12,385 nucleotides of DNA from Deltaproteobacteria bacterium (GTDB taxonomy: Bacteria > Desulfobacterota > Desulfuromonadia > Geobacterales > Geobacteraceae). The stretch covers positions 1 through 12,385 of the forward strand of contig JAJZQA010000035.1 in assembly GCA_021810985.1 (NCBI GenBank). The letters are read 5' to 3'. Positions 1 to 7,196 of the stretch are shown here, one piece after another; position 1 is the first letter of the stretch; each line of letters begins with the position of its first letter. The notes beneath the pieces were generated by a model. That model was given only the letters and a program-made list of their open reading frames with translations, made no database searches and had not been told where the DNA came from. The translations under genes were made by a program, and so were the position numbers.

Positions 1-56
1 CCGATCATTTCTTCCAGGAGGATGCCCCTGAAGTACTCTCGTTTCTCAAAGTCCAT
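1..56 (-). CDS. Partial 5' end of a DksA/TraR-like gene
   Basis: Reading the minus strand from the ATG at 56, the first 19 residues are MDFEKREYFRGILLEEMIG, and the frame stays open to the window edge. A GGGAG ribosome-binding site sits about 9 bases upstream of the ATG. The short charged start (FEKREYF..ILLEEM) resembles the N-terminal coiled-coil helix of DksA/TraR-family proteins, which bind the RNA polymerase secondary channel and act with ppGpp. The diagnostic DxxDxA tip and zinc-finger cysteines lie outside the window, so the family call is inference. A TATATT hexamer on the minus strand (85-90) could be a -10, but no good -35 accompanies it. The gene follows radA by about 80 bases in the same direction. 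I am fairly sure it is a gene and much less sure of the family. Confidence 0.5.
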   Translation of the reverse strand, partial: MDFEKREYFRGILLEEMI

Positions 57-135
57 GCCTTTTCTCCCGGGTCGTTAAATCTCTAATATACTAAGAGAAT
101 TAAACCCTTAAGTAAAGGAAAATATTCCGGGAGCA

Positions 136-1494
136 TTACGCCGGAAGAAAGAGATTTTCCAGGGTTTGCTCCACCGAGGCAACGCCGATCAGCTCCACAT
201 CATCGGTGCGGACATGCTTCAAACTGCCGCTGGGCAGGATGCAGCGGGTGAAGCCCAGCTTGGCAGCTTCCCGCACCCGGATTTCCGGGTGGGTTATGGC
301 CCGCACTTCTCCGGTAAGACCGACCTCGCCGATTACCATGGTGCGCGGGGTGATGCTCCGGTCAAGGTGACTTGAGGCCACGGCGGCAACGATCCCCAGG
401 TCTGCCGCCGGCTCGCTCAGTTTTACCCCGCCGACGACGTTGAGGAAAATATCCTGACCTGCCAGGGAGAGCCCGACTTTTTTCTCCAGGACCGCCACCA
501 GAAGAGCCAGCCGGTTATGGTCGACCCCGATGGTGGTCCGGCGGGGCTGGCCATAGGTGGAAGAGGTAACCAGAGCCTGGAGTTCCACCAGGAGAGGGCG
601 GCTGCCTTCGATGGTGGCGGCCACCACGGAGCCGGATACACCGAGCGGCCGCTCGGAAAGAAAGAGTTCCGAGGGGTTCGACACTTCGCGGAGTCCCTCC
701 TCGCGCATTTCGAACACGCCGATTTCATTGGTGGATCCGTAGCGGTTCTTGATCGCCCGTAGGATCCGGTAGGGATGTCCGGTGTCTCCTTCGAAATAAA
801 GCACCGTGTCGACCATGTGCTCTAAAACCCGCGGTCCGGCGATGGAACCGTCCTTGGTTACATGCCCGACCAGAAAGACCGGTATGCCGCTGCTCTTGGC
901 GAGCATCATCAATTTCCCGGCGGTTTCGCGAACCTGACTGACGGTCCCCGGCGCCGACTCCAGTGCGGAAGTGAAAACGGTCTGGATCGAGTCGACTACC
1001 AGTACTTTTGGCGACAACTTGTTCAGGTGGGAAATGATTTTCTCGAGCGAATTTTCAGCCAGGATGAACAGTTCCTTGGCCGACACTCCGAGCCGTTCGC
1101 CGCGCATCCTGGTCTGCCTGGCCGATTCCTCGCCCGAGACATAGAGGACCTTGCCGCGCCGCAGGGCCAGATGGTCCATGGCCTGGAGCATGAGGGTCGA
1201 TTTGCCGATACCGGGGTCACCGCCGATCAGTATGAGCGATCCGGCGACTATCCCGCCGCCGAGAACCCGGTCGAACTCGGAAATACCGCAGGTAAAGCGG
1301 TCTTCCGTCTCCGCTGCCACTTCACCGATCGGTGTCGGTACGTTTGCCGTTCCCGCATCGGTGGCGCGCTTGTCTCCGCGGAATTGCGTCTCTTCAACAA
1401 GGGTGTTCCAGGAGTTGCAGTCCGGGCACTTTCCGAGCCACTTGGGCGATTGGTAGCCGCATTTCTGACAGGAATAGATGGTTTTCTCTTTCAC
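136..1494 (-). CDS. radA: DNA repair protein RadA (branch-migration ATPase)
   Basis: A 452-residue RadA/Sms protein, close to the usual length of about 460. RadA is a cytoplasmic RecA-like hexameric ATPase that drives branch migration of recombination intermediates and helps process stalled forks. The N-terminal C4 zinc finger has Cys9, Cys12, Cys23 and Cys26. The RecA-like core has Walker A GGDPGIGKST (91-100) and Walker B VLVVDSIQT (164-172). The RadA signature reads KNRYG (249-253), a Phe-to-Tyr variant of the usual KNRFG. The C-terminal Lon-like domain (about 275-452) carries LSEPAADLGI (359-368) and GEVGLTGEVR (389-398). Alanine replaces the Lon catalytic serine, as is normal for RadA, so no protease activity is expected. 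Translation starts at GTG 1494, supported by GAAGGGA 7-8 bases upstream and by the conserved start of the zinc finger. It lies 109 bases downstream of znuB but has its own promoter. Confidence 0.97.
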   Translation of the reverse strand: MKEKTIYSCQKCGYQSPKWLGKCPDCNSWNTLVEETQFRGDKRATDAGTANVPTPIGEVAAETEDRFTCGISEFDRVLGGGIVAGSLILIGGDPGIGKSTLMLQAMDHLALRRGKVLYVSGEESARQTRMRGERLGVSAKELFILAENSLEKIISHLNKLSPKVLVVDSIQTVFTSALESAPGTVSQVRETAGKLMMLAKSSGIPVFLVGHVTKDGSIAGPRVLEHMVDTVLYFEGDTGHPYRILRAIKNRYGSTNEIGVFEMREEGLREVSNPSELFLSERPLGVSGSVVAATIEGSRPLLVELQALVTSSTYGQPRRTTIGVDHNRLALLVAVLEKKVGLSLAGQDIFLNVVGGVKLSEPAADLGIVAAVASSHLDRSITPRTMVIGEVGLTGEVRAITHPEIRVREAAKLGFTRCILPSGSLKHVRTDDVELIGVASVEQTLENLFLPA

Positions 1495-1524
1495 GGTGAT
1501 TCCCTTCGCGAGGATTCTGCGGCG

Positions 1525-1553
1525 ATAGTATGCCTATTCGCCAGCCCTGTCAA
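1525..1553 (-). promoter_or_regulatory. Sigma70-like promoter for radA
   Basis: On the minus strand, TTGACA (plus 1548-1553) is followed after exactly 17 bases by TACTAT (plus 1525-1530), which matches 4 of 6 bases of TATAAT. The predicted start would lie near 1518, leaving a leader of about 24 bases before the radA GTG. The -35 is perfect and the spacing ideal, so radA is probably transcribed independently of znuACB. This is read by eye and untested. Confidence 0.6.
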
Positions 1554-1603
1554 CCAAGGCGGAGGCGGCTGCGGAAAGGGCAGGAACAGGGCGGGATCCT
1601 GGC

Positions 1604-2422
1604 TCAGCGCAGCAGTTTTCTGGCAAAAAACGCCACGGTAAAAAAGAGGAAGTTGATGATGATGATGGTTGCGCCGGTGGGCAGGTTCAGGATGAAGGAG
1701 AGGAAGATCCCCCCGACCACCGAAACCACTCCCAGGCAGGCGGAAAGGATGATGGCGGTCTTGAAGCCCCGGGCCAGTTGCAGGGCGGAGACCGAGGGCA
1801 GGATCAGGAGCGCCGAAATCAGCATGATCCCGACGACCTTCATGGCCAGCACCACCGTGAGAGCGGTCAGCAGGACGAGGATGGCATTGATGCGATCGAC
1901 ATGTATGCCGGAGGTTGCGGCCAGTTCTTCATCAAAGGTGATGGCGAACAGGTCGTTGTAGAGGAACGCCACGGTGAGCAGCACCACGACGAAAAGCACT
2001 GCCGTAACTAGCAGTTCGGTTGGGCTGATGGAGAGGATATTGCCGAACAGGTAGCTGAATAGATCCACGTTGAAGCCGCCGGCCAGGCTTGCCAGCAGGA
2101 TGCCGGAAGCAATCCCCAGGGAAGAAACGATACCGATGGCGGCGTCGCCGTAAATGCGGGCCTTTTCCGTGATTTTCAGGATGCCGAGGGCGGAAAGCAG
2201 CACGCAGGGGATGGCGGCAATGGTGGTATAGACGGACTGGAAGTTGAACAGCATGGCCAGGGCAACGCTGCCGAAGGTCACATGGGAAAGACCGTCGCCG
2301 ATCAGGGACAGCCTGCGCAATACCAGGAAAACACCGAGGATCGAACAGAGAACCGCAATCAGGGTGCCAGCCAGGAGAGCTCGTTGGAGAAAGGCATAGT
2401 GAATGATGTCGGCCAGATTCAT
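1604..2422 (-). CDS. znuB: Zinc ABC transporter permease ZnuB
   Basis: A 272-residue polytopic inner-membrane protein of the ABC-3 metal permease family, which forms the dimeric channel passing zinc (or a related divalent metal) from ZnuA into the cytoplasm. Long hydrophobic stretches run from about residue 14 to the C-terminus, consistent with 7-8 membrane helices. The family-typical segment RRLSLIGDGLSHVTFGSVAL (36-55) is present, as is a conserved late segment containing GIMLISALLILPS. It starts 11 bases after the znuC stop, with AAGAAGG as ribosome-binding site, so it is the last gene of the importer operon. Specificity for zinc rather than manganese is inferred from the histidine-rich partner ZnuA. 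The short basic C-terminus (ARKLLR) is normal. Confidence 0.93.
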   Translation of the reverse strand: MNLADIIHYAFLQRALLAGTLIAVLCSILGVFLVLRRLSLIGDGLSHVTFGSVALAMLFNFQSVYTTIAAIPCVLLSALGILKITEKARIYGDAAIGIVSSLGIASGILLASLAGGFNVDLFSYLFGNILSISPTELLVTAVLFVVVLLTVAFLYNDLFAITFDEELAATSGIHVDRINAILVLLTALTVVLAMKVVGIMLISALLILPSVSALQLARGFKTAIILSACLGVVSVVGGIFLSFILNLPTGATIIIINFLFFTVAFFARKLLR

Positions 2423-2433
2423 GGAACCTTCTT

Positions 2434-3186
2434 TCAGTGTCTATGGCAGATGAGGTGCTGGTTTTGGGGGCCGAAAACTTCCGTCATGTTGGACGAGAGA
2501 CAGAACTCCTTGAAGCTCCCGTAAAAGATCATTTTCTTGTCCAGGTAGAGGAGCTTTGAGGCATAGAGGCCGACGGTCGAAGAGTCATGGGTAATCAGGA
2601 GGACGGTCGTGCCTTTGCTGGCGTTCAGGTCCTTCAGGGTGGCGTAGAAGCCCTCGCGGGTTTCTGGGTCAAGCGCGGTGGTCGGCTCGTCGAGGATCAG
2701 GATCTCGGGTTCATTGACCAGTGCCCTTGCCAGGAGCGCTCGCTGTCGCAACCCCCCGGAGAGTTCTCCGATCAGCTTGTTTTTGATTGAGGTTATGCCC
2801 ATGAGTTCGAGTGCTTGCGCCGTTGCCGCGGCATCGGTGGCGTTGAAACGCCGCGGGAAGCGTTTTTTCGCCAATCGGCCGAGCCTGACGATTTCTTCCA
2901 CCGTGGCCGGAAAATTCGGATTGAAAAGCTGCAAGCCCTGTGGAAGAAACCCGATCCGGTCCCAGGCGCTGAAGGCCGCCTGCGGAATGCCGAACAGTGA
3001 GATGTTTCCCTGTTCCACCCGGTTGAGTCCCAGGAGGCAGCGAATCAGGGTACTCTTGCCTGAGCCGTTGGGGCCGACGACCCCGACATAATCTCCCGCT
3101 TTTATGGCGCAGGTGATGTTGTGCAACACTTCGCTGCCCTGATAGGCGAAGGAGAGCCCGTCAATGGTAATGATGTCTACTTGCAT
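2434..3186 (-). CDS. znuC: Zinc ABC transporter ATP-binding protein ZnuC
   Basis: A 250-residue ABC ATPase that powers the ZnuB channel from the cytoplasmic face. All the usual motifs are present: Walker A GPNGSGKST (38-46), Q-loop Gln83 in FLPQ, signature LSGGLRQR (142-149), Walker B ILILDEP (162-168), and the switch histidine His200 in LLITHD. It ends in LICHRH, a short Cys/His tail that might touch metal; this is only a guess. Its ATG lies inside the end of znuA: the two genes overlap by 10 bases, which suggests translational coupling. An AGGATCGG stretch upstream of the ATG serves as a loose ribosome-binding site. The znuA-znuC-znuB order is typical of metal-importer operons. Confidence 0.94.
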   Translation of the reverse strand: MQVDIITIDGLSFAYQGSEVLHNITCAIKAGDYVGVVGPNGSGKSTLIRCLLGLNRVEQGNISLFGIPQAAFSAWDRIGFLPQGLQLFNPNFPATVEEIVRLGRLAKKRFPRRFNATDAAATAQALELMGITSIKNKLIGELSGGLRQRALLARALVNEPEILILDEPTTALDPETREGFYATLKDLNASKGTTVLLITHDSSTVGLYASKLLYLDKKMIFYGSFKEFCLSSNMTEVFGPQNQHLICHRH

Positions 3187-4121
3187 TGCAGTCCGATCCT
3201 GAGATTTTCCAGGTTTTGTTCCATGAGGGACAGGAAGGTGACCCCGGCCGCCAGATCATTTTTACTGATGTTGTGAGCGCCGTGCAGTTTGAGGATCGTT
3301 GCGCCGGTTTCCCGGGAAATAGTGTCGGCAATTCTGGGTTCCACCAGTTCCTCGGTGTAGATATGCCGCAGGCCGTTTTTCCGGACCTGGCGAATGAGCT
3401 GGGCGATGGTCGCTGGAGAAGGTTCGGCATTGGCGCTGACGGCATAGGCGGATTCATAGTTGAGCCCGTAACTGTGGGCGAGATAGCCGAAGGCGAAGTG
3501 GCCGCCGTGGAGAAAAAGGTGTTTGGCGCAGTGTGATAAGCCCTGGCGATAGCGTTTGTCCAACTCCTGTAGTTTGCCTTTGTACGCCGTCGCATTGGCG
3601 GTGTAGTACTCGCGATGTGCCGGATCTTTGGCAACCAGGGCGGTCAGGATGGTGTCGACCATGGCCTGGGCGTTGGTAAAGTCGAGCCAGATGTGCGGGT
3701 CCATTCCCTCACCTGAATGCTCTTCGTGCCCGTGCCCATGGTCCACTTCATGCCCCGCCCGCAGAAAGCGGACCCCCTGGCTGGTGTCGACCACCAGGGT
3801 CTTCCGGGGATCGAGCCCATTGGCGATGCTCACGGCCCAGGGCTCCATGTAACGGTTTGTATAGATGAAGAGATCCGCTTTGTTTGCCCTGATGATATCG
3901 TCAGGCTTTGGCTCGAAGCTGTGTGCTTCCATGCCGGGTGGGAGCATCAGGGAGACAGTTACTTTATCTCCGCCGATGGTCCGGGTAAAGTCATAGAGGG
4001 GGAAAAGTGAGACCACGACCTGAATTTTTCCCGGTGCGCCGGCCTCAGGCGGATTTTTTTTGCAAGACAGGCAGAGGAGCACTACAACGCAAAGGAGGAC
4101 TCCCGTAATTGTTTTTTTCAC
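3177..4121 (-). CDS. znuA: Zinc ABC transporter substrate-binding protein ZnuA
   Basis: A 314-residue member of the cluster A-I (ZnuA/TroA) metal-binding proteins, which capture zinc outside the inner membrane and hand it to ZnuB. The N-terminus has two lysines, a hydrophobic core and cysteines, with Cys20 followed by KK; this suggests a lipoprotein, although the lipobox (LCLSC, Cys at -3) is atypical. Visible metal-ligand candidates are His67 (EAHSFEP), His143 (DPHIWLD) and His208 (HGGHFAFG). The fourth site, often Asp, reads LKLHGAHN here, so His280 or His283 may replace it. A histidine-rich loop (His124-His135, including HGHGHEEH) is typical of zinc-specific members. Translation starts at GTG 4121, with GGGG upstream; the start is chosen because MKK directly precedes the hydrophobic signal. 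It is the first gene of the importer operon. Confidence 0.93.
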   Translation of the reverse strand: MKKTITGVLLCVVVLLCLSCKKNPPEAGAPGKIQVVVSLFPLYDFTRTIGGDKVTVSLMLPPGMEAHSFEPKPDDIIRANKADLFIYTNRYMEPWAVSIANGLDPRKTLVVDTSQGVRFLRAGHEVDHGHGHEEHSGEGMDPHIWLDFTNAQAMVDTILTALVAKDPAHREYYTANATAYKGKLQELDKRYRQGLSHCAKHLFLHGGHFAFGYLAHSYGLNYESAYAVSANAEPSPATIAQLIRQVRKNGLRHIYTEELVEPRIADTISRETGATILKLHGAHNISKNDLAAGVTFLSLMEQNLENLRIGLQCK

Positions 4122-4197
4122 TGCGCACCCCGTTTCTGTAGAGTATGATGGATCGGGTTGTCAGGAGGGGCAGGTTTTTCGGCCGCCGGTTCCACCC

Positions 4198-4211
4198 GTT
4201 ACCCGCATAAC
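4198..4211. promoter_or_regulatory. Candidate operator palindrome, possibly Zur
   Basis: GTTA-N6-TAAC (plus strand GTTACCCGCATAAC) lies over the predicted transcription start of znuA. Known proteobacterial Zur sites are palindromes built around GTTATA/TATAAC. The outer half-sites match, but the spacing is one base longer and the inner TA steps are missing. Its position would suit a repressor; the identity is a guess. Confidence 0.25.
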
Positions 4212-4213
4212 CA

Positions 4214-4241
4214 ATCGTAAAGCCTGAACTACGCTTGTCAA
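4214..4241 (-). promoter_or_regulatory. Sigma70-like promoter for znuACB
   Basis: On the minus strand, a perfect TTGACA (plus 4236-4241) is followed after 16 bases by TACGAT (plus 4214-4219), a 4 of 6 match to TATAAT. Transcription would begin near 4207, giving a leader of about 85 bases before the znuA GTG. The -10 is middling, so an activator or a different start is possible. Confidence 0.45.
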
Positions 4242-4373
4242 ATGGGCTGGCAGCTCCGGCAGTGCCGCGGAATCATGAATCAGCATGCCTGAACTTCATT
4301 TTAGTACCAGAAAACAATCTGCATTTCCAGACTATTATAATTGCGGCAGGCCGTTCCGTTCGGAATAAAACCG

Positions 4374-4403
4374 TTGTCAGATGCCCCCCTGAAGTGATAC
4401 AAA
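4374..4403 (+). promoter_or_regulatory. Extended -10 promoter candidate for the menaquinone genes
   Basis: TTGTCA (4374-4379, 5 of 6) is followed after 18 bases by TACAAA (4398-4403, 4 of 6), with a TG at 4395-4396 that forms an extended -10 (TGaTACAAA). The start would be near 4410, leaving a leader of about 135 bases before mqnP. Nothing better is visible upstream of mqnP on this strand. Confidence 0.4.
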
Positions 4404-4446
4404 AATAGGTGGTCTGTAGAATACCCCCACGGAACTGTGCTCCTGC

Positions 4447-4473
4447 CGGCTGCTTTTTCAGGCATGGCAGCCG
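4447..4473 (+). other. Leader hairpin upstream of mqnP
   Basis: CGGCTGC (4447-4453) pairs perfectly with GCAGCCG (4467-4473) around a 13-base loop rich in T. An alternative stem, CTGCC (4443-4447) with GGCAG (4466-4470), shares bases with it, so the two pairings exclude each other. It lies in the predicted mqnP leader, about 70 bases before the start codon. No U-run follows it, so it is not an ordinary terminator. Confidence 0.3.
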
Positions 4474-4544
4474 CAAAAGTAGTTGCAGCACGTTGACGCT
4501 AAAGAGACGAGTCAGGGAAGATGGCCAGGAAGGAACATATCTGT

Positions 4545-5429
4545 ATGGGAATGGCGTTACACCAGCCGCCAGGTTTTTTCGGAAAGCTCCGAACATTCCT
4601 CGAAACGATAAAATTTTCCCATACGGTCTTTGCCCTGCCCTTTGCCTTTACCGGTGCGGTGCTCGCAGCCTCAGGCCTGCCCTCCCTCTACCAGCTCTTC
4701 TGGATCCTGATGGCAATGGTCGGTGCGCGGACCGCGGCTATGGGTTTGAATCGCCTGGTGGACGCAGAGATCGACCGGGCAAATCCGCGCACGCGCGGGA
4801 GGGCGATTCCGGCCGGCCTTCTCGGAAAGAAATCGGTTGCCCTCTATAGCCTTGCCGCCGCACTCCTGTTTGTCTATGCCGCGTATCGTTTGAATTTCCT
4901 CTGCTTTGTCCTTTCGCCGCTGGCACTCTTTTTCCTGGTGGGATATTCCTTTTGCAAGAGGTTTACCGCCCTGAGCCACGTGGTTCTCGGCCTGTGCCTT
5001 GCCGCGGCTCCGATCGGGGCCTGGATCGCCATTCGGGGCAGCCTGGAACTTGCTCCGCTCATACTCGGCGGCGCCGTGTTGTTTTGGGTCGCCGGCTTCG
5101 ATATCCTCTATGCCCTGCAGGATCGCGAATTCGACCGCTCCTCGGGACTCCACTCGATACCGGCCCGGTTCGGTGTCCGGGGTTCACTGATGACCGCCCG
5201 TTTGTTTCATCTCCTGACCCTCGGCCTGCTCGGCACGCTTTCCCTGGTTTTGGGGCTGGGACTTATATACCAAGCCGGGGTCATTGTCGCCGCGCTGCTT
5301 TTGGCGTACGAACACTGGCTGGTAAAAGATGGTGATCTGGAGAAGCTGGATGCCGCTTTTTTTACCATGAACGGCTACCTCAGCATCGCGGTTTTTTTAT
5401 TCTCCCTGGGTGACGTGTTGTTTCGCTAA
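4545..5429 (+). CDS. mqnP: UbiA-family polyprenyltransferase (menaquinone branch, MqnP type)
   Basis: An integral membrane prenyltransferase of the UbiA superfamily, about 294 residues. Residue numbers below count from the upstream ATG at 4521. The first Asp-rich motif is NRLVDAEIDR (77-86), followed by RTRGRAIPAG. The second is DILYALQDREFD (194-205), followed by SIPARFG. These bind Mg-diphosphate of the polyprenyl donor. Next to UbiX, MqnE and MqnC, it most likely attaches the isoprenoid tail to the naphthoate product of the futalosine pathway rather than to 4-hydroxybenzoate. Eight or nine hydrophobic helices are visible. I prefer ATG 4545 because AGGAAGGA (4527-4534) lies 10 bases before it. 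The ATG at 4521 is possible but has its purine run only 2 bases away. It is the first gene of the plus-strand group. Confidence 0.88.
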   Translation: MGMALHQPPGFFGKLRTFLETIKFSHTVFALPFAFTGAVLAASGLPSLYQLFWILMAMVGARTAAMGLNRLVDAEIDRANPRTRGRAIPAGLLGKKSVALYSLAAALLFVYAAYRLNFLCFVLSPLALFFLVGYSFCKRFTALSHVVLGLCLAAAPIGAWIAIRGSLELAPLILGGAVLFWVAGFDILYALQDREFDRSSGLHSIPARFGVRGSLMTARLFHLLTLGLLGTLSLVLGLGLIYQAGVIVAALLLAYEHWLVKDGDLEKLDAAFFTMNGYLSIAVFLFSLGDVLFR

Positions 5430-5506
5430 GGGTCTCTGGTAAACTCTAGTGCTAAATTCCCCAGCTATTTCAACGGAAGGGGAGCAGTGCCCGGCAGAAA
5501 GTGCGT

Positions 5507-6115
5507 ATGCGAATTATTCTGGCAATAACCGGAGCATCCGGTGTTCAGTACGGTCTTCGGCTGGGCGAACAGCTGCTGGCCGCGGGCCACACGCTCACCC
5601 TCCTGGTCAGTTCGGCCGGGTTTGCGGTGCTCAAGGCGGAGGCGGGTCTCGACTGGCGCGGAACTGAACAGGAGGTGTCCAGTAGGCTGCGGGCATACTT
5701 CCAGGCCCCGGAAGAACGGCTCCGCTACTATGCTGAAGCTAATCTGCTGGCACCCGTTGCCAGCGGCTCATCTGCTGCCGATGCCATGGTTGTCTGCCCC
5801 TGCAGCATGGGAAGCCTTGCCAGGATCGCCTGCGGAATTTCCGGGAATCTCCTGGAGCGCTCCGCGGATGTCATGCTGAAGGAGAGGCGTCCGCTGGTTC
5901 TGGTGCCGAGGGAGACTCCGCTCTCCGAAATCCATCTGGAGAACATGTTGAAACTGGCCCGGATGGGAGCCAGGATCGTGCCGGCCATGCCGGCATTCTA
6001 CCATGCTCCGGAAGCGGTGGCAGAGATGATTGACTTCGTGGCTGGCAAGGTGCTGGAGTCACTCGGGATCGGGCACCGCCTCTACCGTCCCTGGAATCCG
6101 GAGGTGAAGCGATGA
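5507..6115 (+). CDS. ubiX: UbiX-family flavin prenyltransferase
   Basis: A 202-residue flavoprotein that attaches a dimethylallyl group to FMN, making the prenylated FMN cofactor used by UbiD-type decarboxylases. The N-terminus MRIILAITGASGVQYG contains the GASG flavin loop (9-12). The middle holds the hallmark VVCPCSMGSLARIA (95-108), GNLLERSADVMLKERRPL (113-130) and PRETPLS (134-140). In this cluster it probably serves the UbiD-like decarboxylase (MqnL) of menaquinone synthesis, which is not in the window. A GTG at 5501 is in frame and would add two residues, but the ATG at 5507 fits the family start better. The purine-rich GGAAGGGGAG at 5475-5484 is too far upstream for either start, so initiation may be weak. 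The stop overlaps the mqnE start as ATGA. Confidence 0.93.
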   Translation: MRIILAITGASGVQYGLRLGEQLLAAGHTLTLLVSSAGFAVLKAEAGLDWRGTEQEVSSRLRAYFQAPEERLRYYAEANLLAPVASGSSAADAMVVCPCSMGSLARIACGISGNLLERSADVMLKERRPLVLVPRETPLSEIHLENMLKLARMGARIVPAMPAFYHAPEAVAEMIDFVAGKVLESLGIGHRLYRPWNPEVKR

Positions 6116-7194
6116 TTTCCCTTGATTACATTGCCGCCAAAGTCCGGAGCGGAGAGCGGCTGAGCGAAGCCGAGGCACTTTTTCTTTTCGAAGCGGACGA
6201 CCTCCTCGCGGTCGCTGAATTGGCTGCGCTGGCCAACGACAGGAAAAACGGCCGTCGCGTCTTTTATAACGTAAACCGGCATATCAATTACTCCAACATC
6301 TGCGCCAACCGCTGTCGTTTCTGTGCCTTCCGCCGTGATCCTGACGAAGAGGGCGCCTATCTCCTGGCCCTGGAGGAAATGAAATCCCGGGCCGAAGAGG
6401 CCTTCCGCCAAGGGGCCACGGAGATCCACATGGTCGGCGGACTTCATCCTGACTTGCCCTTCCCCTATTACCGGGAGATGCTCCGGACGGTGAAGAGCGT
6501 TTCGTCCCGGCTTCATCTGAAGGCCTTTACCGCCGTGGAGATCGACCATTTTGCCCGGATCAGCGGTCTTTCGCTGCGGGAGGTGCTGCTCAGTCTCAAG
6601 GAGTCGGGTCTCGATTCCCTGCCCGGGGGCGGCGCGGAGATCTTTGCGCCGGCAGTCCGTAGCGAACTCTGCCAGGAAAAGATCTCGGGCGACCGCTGGC
6701 TGGAAGTCATGGCGGAGGCCCATCGCTGCGGGTTGCGTTCCAACGCGACGATGCTCTACGGACACCTGGAAAGCTCTGCCGACCGGGTGGATCACCTAGC
6801 CCGCCTGCGGGATCTCCAGGACCGTACCGGTGGTTTCCAGGCCTTTGTCCCGCTGCCTTTTCAGTCGGCGAATACGCCGCTGCAGTCAGCGCGGAGCCGG
6901 CAAGCCGGGGGGGTGGACGACCTCATGACGGTGGCCGTCAGCCGTCTGTTCCTGGATAATTTCCCCACGATCAAGGCCTACTGGGTCCTGCTCGGCGAAA
7001 AACTGGCCCAGGTGGCCCTCGCCTTTGGGGCCAATGACCTGGATGGAACGGTGGTGGACGAGCGGATCGGCCATGAGGCCGGCGCCGAGTCACCCCGGGG
7101 CATGGGCCGGGAAGAGATCCTGCGCTTGATCAGGACGGCGGGGAAAGAGCCGGTGGAGAGGGATTCCCTCTACCGGGAAATCCACGGCAGCTAA
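6112..7194 (+). CDS. mqnE: Aminofutalosine synthase MqnE (radical SAM)
   Basis: A 360-residue radical-SAM enzyme that joins SAM's adenosyl group to 3-[(1-carboxyvinyl)oxy]benzoate, giving aminofutalosine, an early step of futalosine-route menaquinone synthesis. The cluster motif CANRCRFC gives Cys64, Cys68 and Cys71 as [4Fe-4S] ligands, preceded by VNRHINYSNI. EIHMVGGLHPDLPFPYY (104-120) is characteristic of MqnE rather than MqnC, which has LMQGGLHP. SLPGGGAEIF and the C-terminal KLAQVALAFGANDLDGTVV are shared with its paralogue MqnC further downstream. GGAGGTGA (6100-6107) is a near-perfect ribosome-binding site 4 bases before the ATG. The gene overlaps ubiX by 4 bases, so the two are almost surely cotranscribed. 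Confidence 0.95.
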   Translation: MISLDYIAAKVRSGERLSEAEALFLFEADDLLAVAELAALANDRKNGRRVFYNVNRHINYSNICANRCRFCAFRRDPDEEGAYLLALEEMKSRAEEAFRQGATEIHMVGGLHPDLPFPYYREMLRTVKSVSSRLHLKAFTAVEIDHFARISGLSLREVLLSLKESGLDSLPGGGAEIFAPAVRSELCQEKISGDRWLEVMAEAHRCGLRSNATMLYGHLESSADRVDHLARLRDLQDRTGGFQAFVPLPFQSANTPLQSARSRQAGGVDDLMTVAVSRLFLDNFPTIKAYWVLLGEKLAQVALAFGANDLDGTVVDERIGHEAGAESPRGMGREEILRLIRTAGKEPVERDSLYREIHGS

Positions 7195-7196
7195 TT

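Larger units (their letters stand above)
4122..4544. other. Divergent intergenic region between znuA and the mqn genes
   Basis: About 420 bases contain no convincing gene on either strand; the open frames across it have no ribosome-binding site and no recognisable family. It holds a minus-strand promoter for znuA (4214-4241) with a small palindrome at its start site (4198-4211). It also holds a plus-strand extended -10 promoter candidate for the menaquinone genes (4374-4403) and a leader hairpin (4447-4473). An isolated ATTATAAT palindrome lies at 4334-4341, with no matching -35 on either strand. TTCCG-TT-CGGAA at 4354-4365 is another short palindrome of unknown role. Confidence 0.6.

Noticed and set aside
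57..135. Terminator between radA and the DksA-like gene
   Set aside because: Only a 4-bp GGAA/TTCC arm pair and an imperfect CTCT/AGAG palindrome are visible, too weak to call.
862..1641. 259-codon plus-strand open frame opposite radA
   Set aside because: It lies antisense to a clear radA with intact motifs, matches no family I know, and long antisense frames are expected in GC-rich genes.
4334..4341. ATTATAAT as a -10 element
   Set aside because: It reads as TATAAT on both strands, but no -35 lies at a workable distance either way and there is no extended TG.
4521..4544. ATG 4521 as the mqnP start
   Set aside because: Its purine run ends only 2 bases before the codon, while ATG 4545 has AGGAAGGA at a normal distance. 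It remains possible.
6082..6795. 237-codon minus-strand open frame opposite mqnE
   Set aside because: The same reasoning applies: mqnE is certain and the antisense product has no recognisable features.
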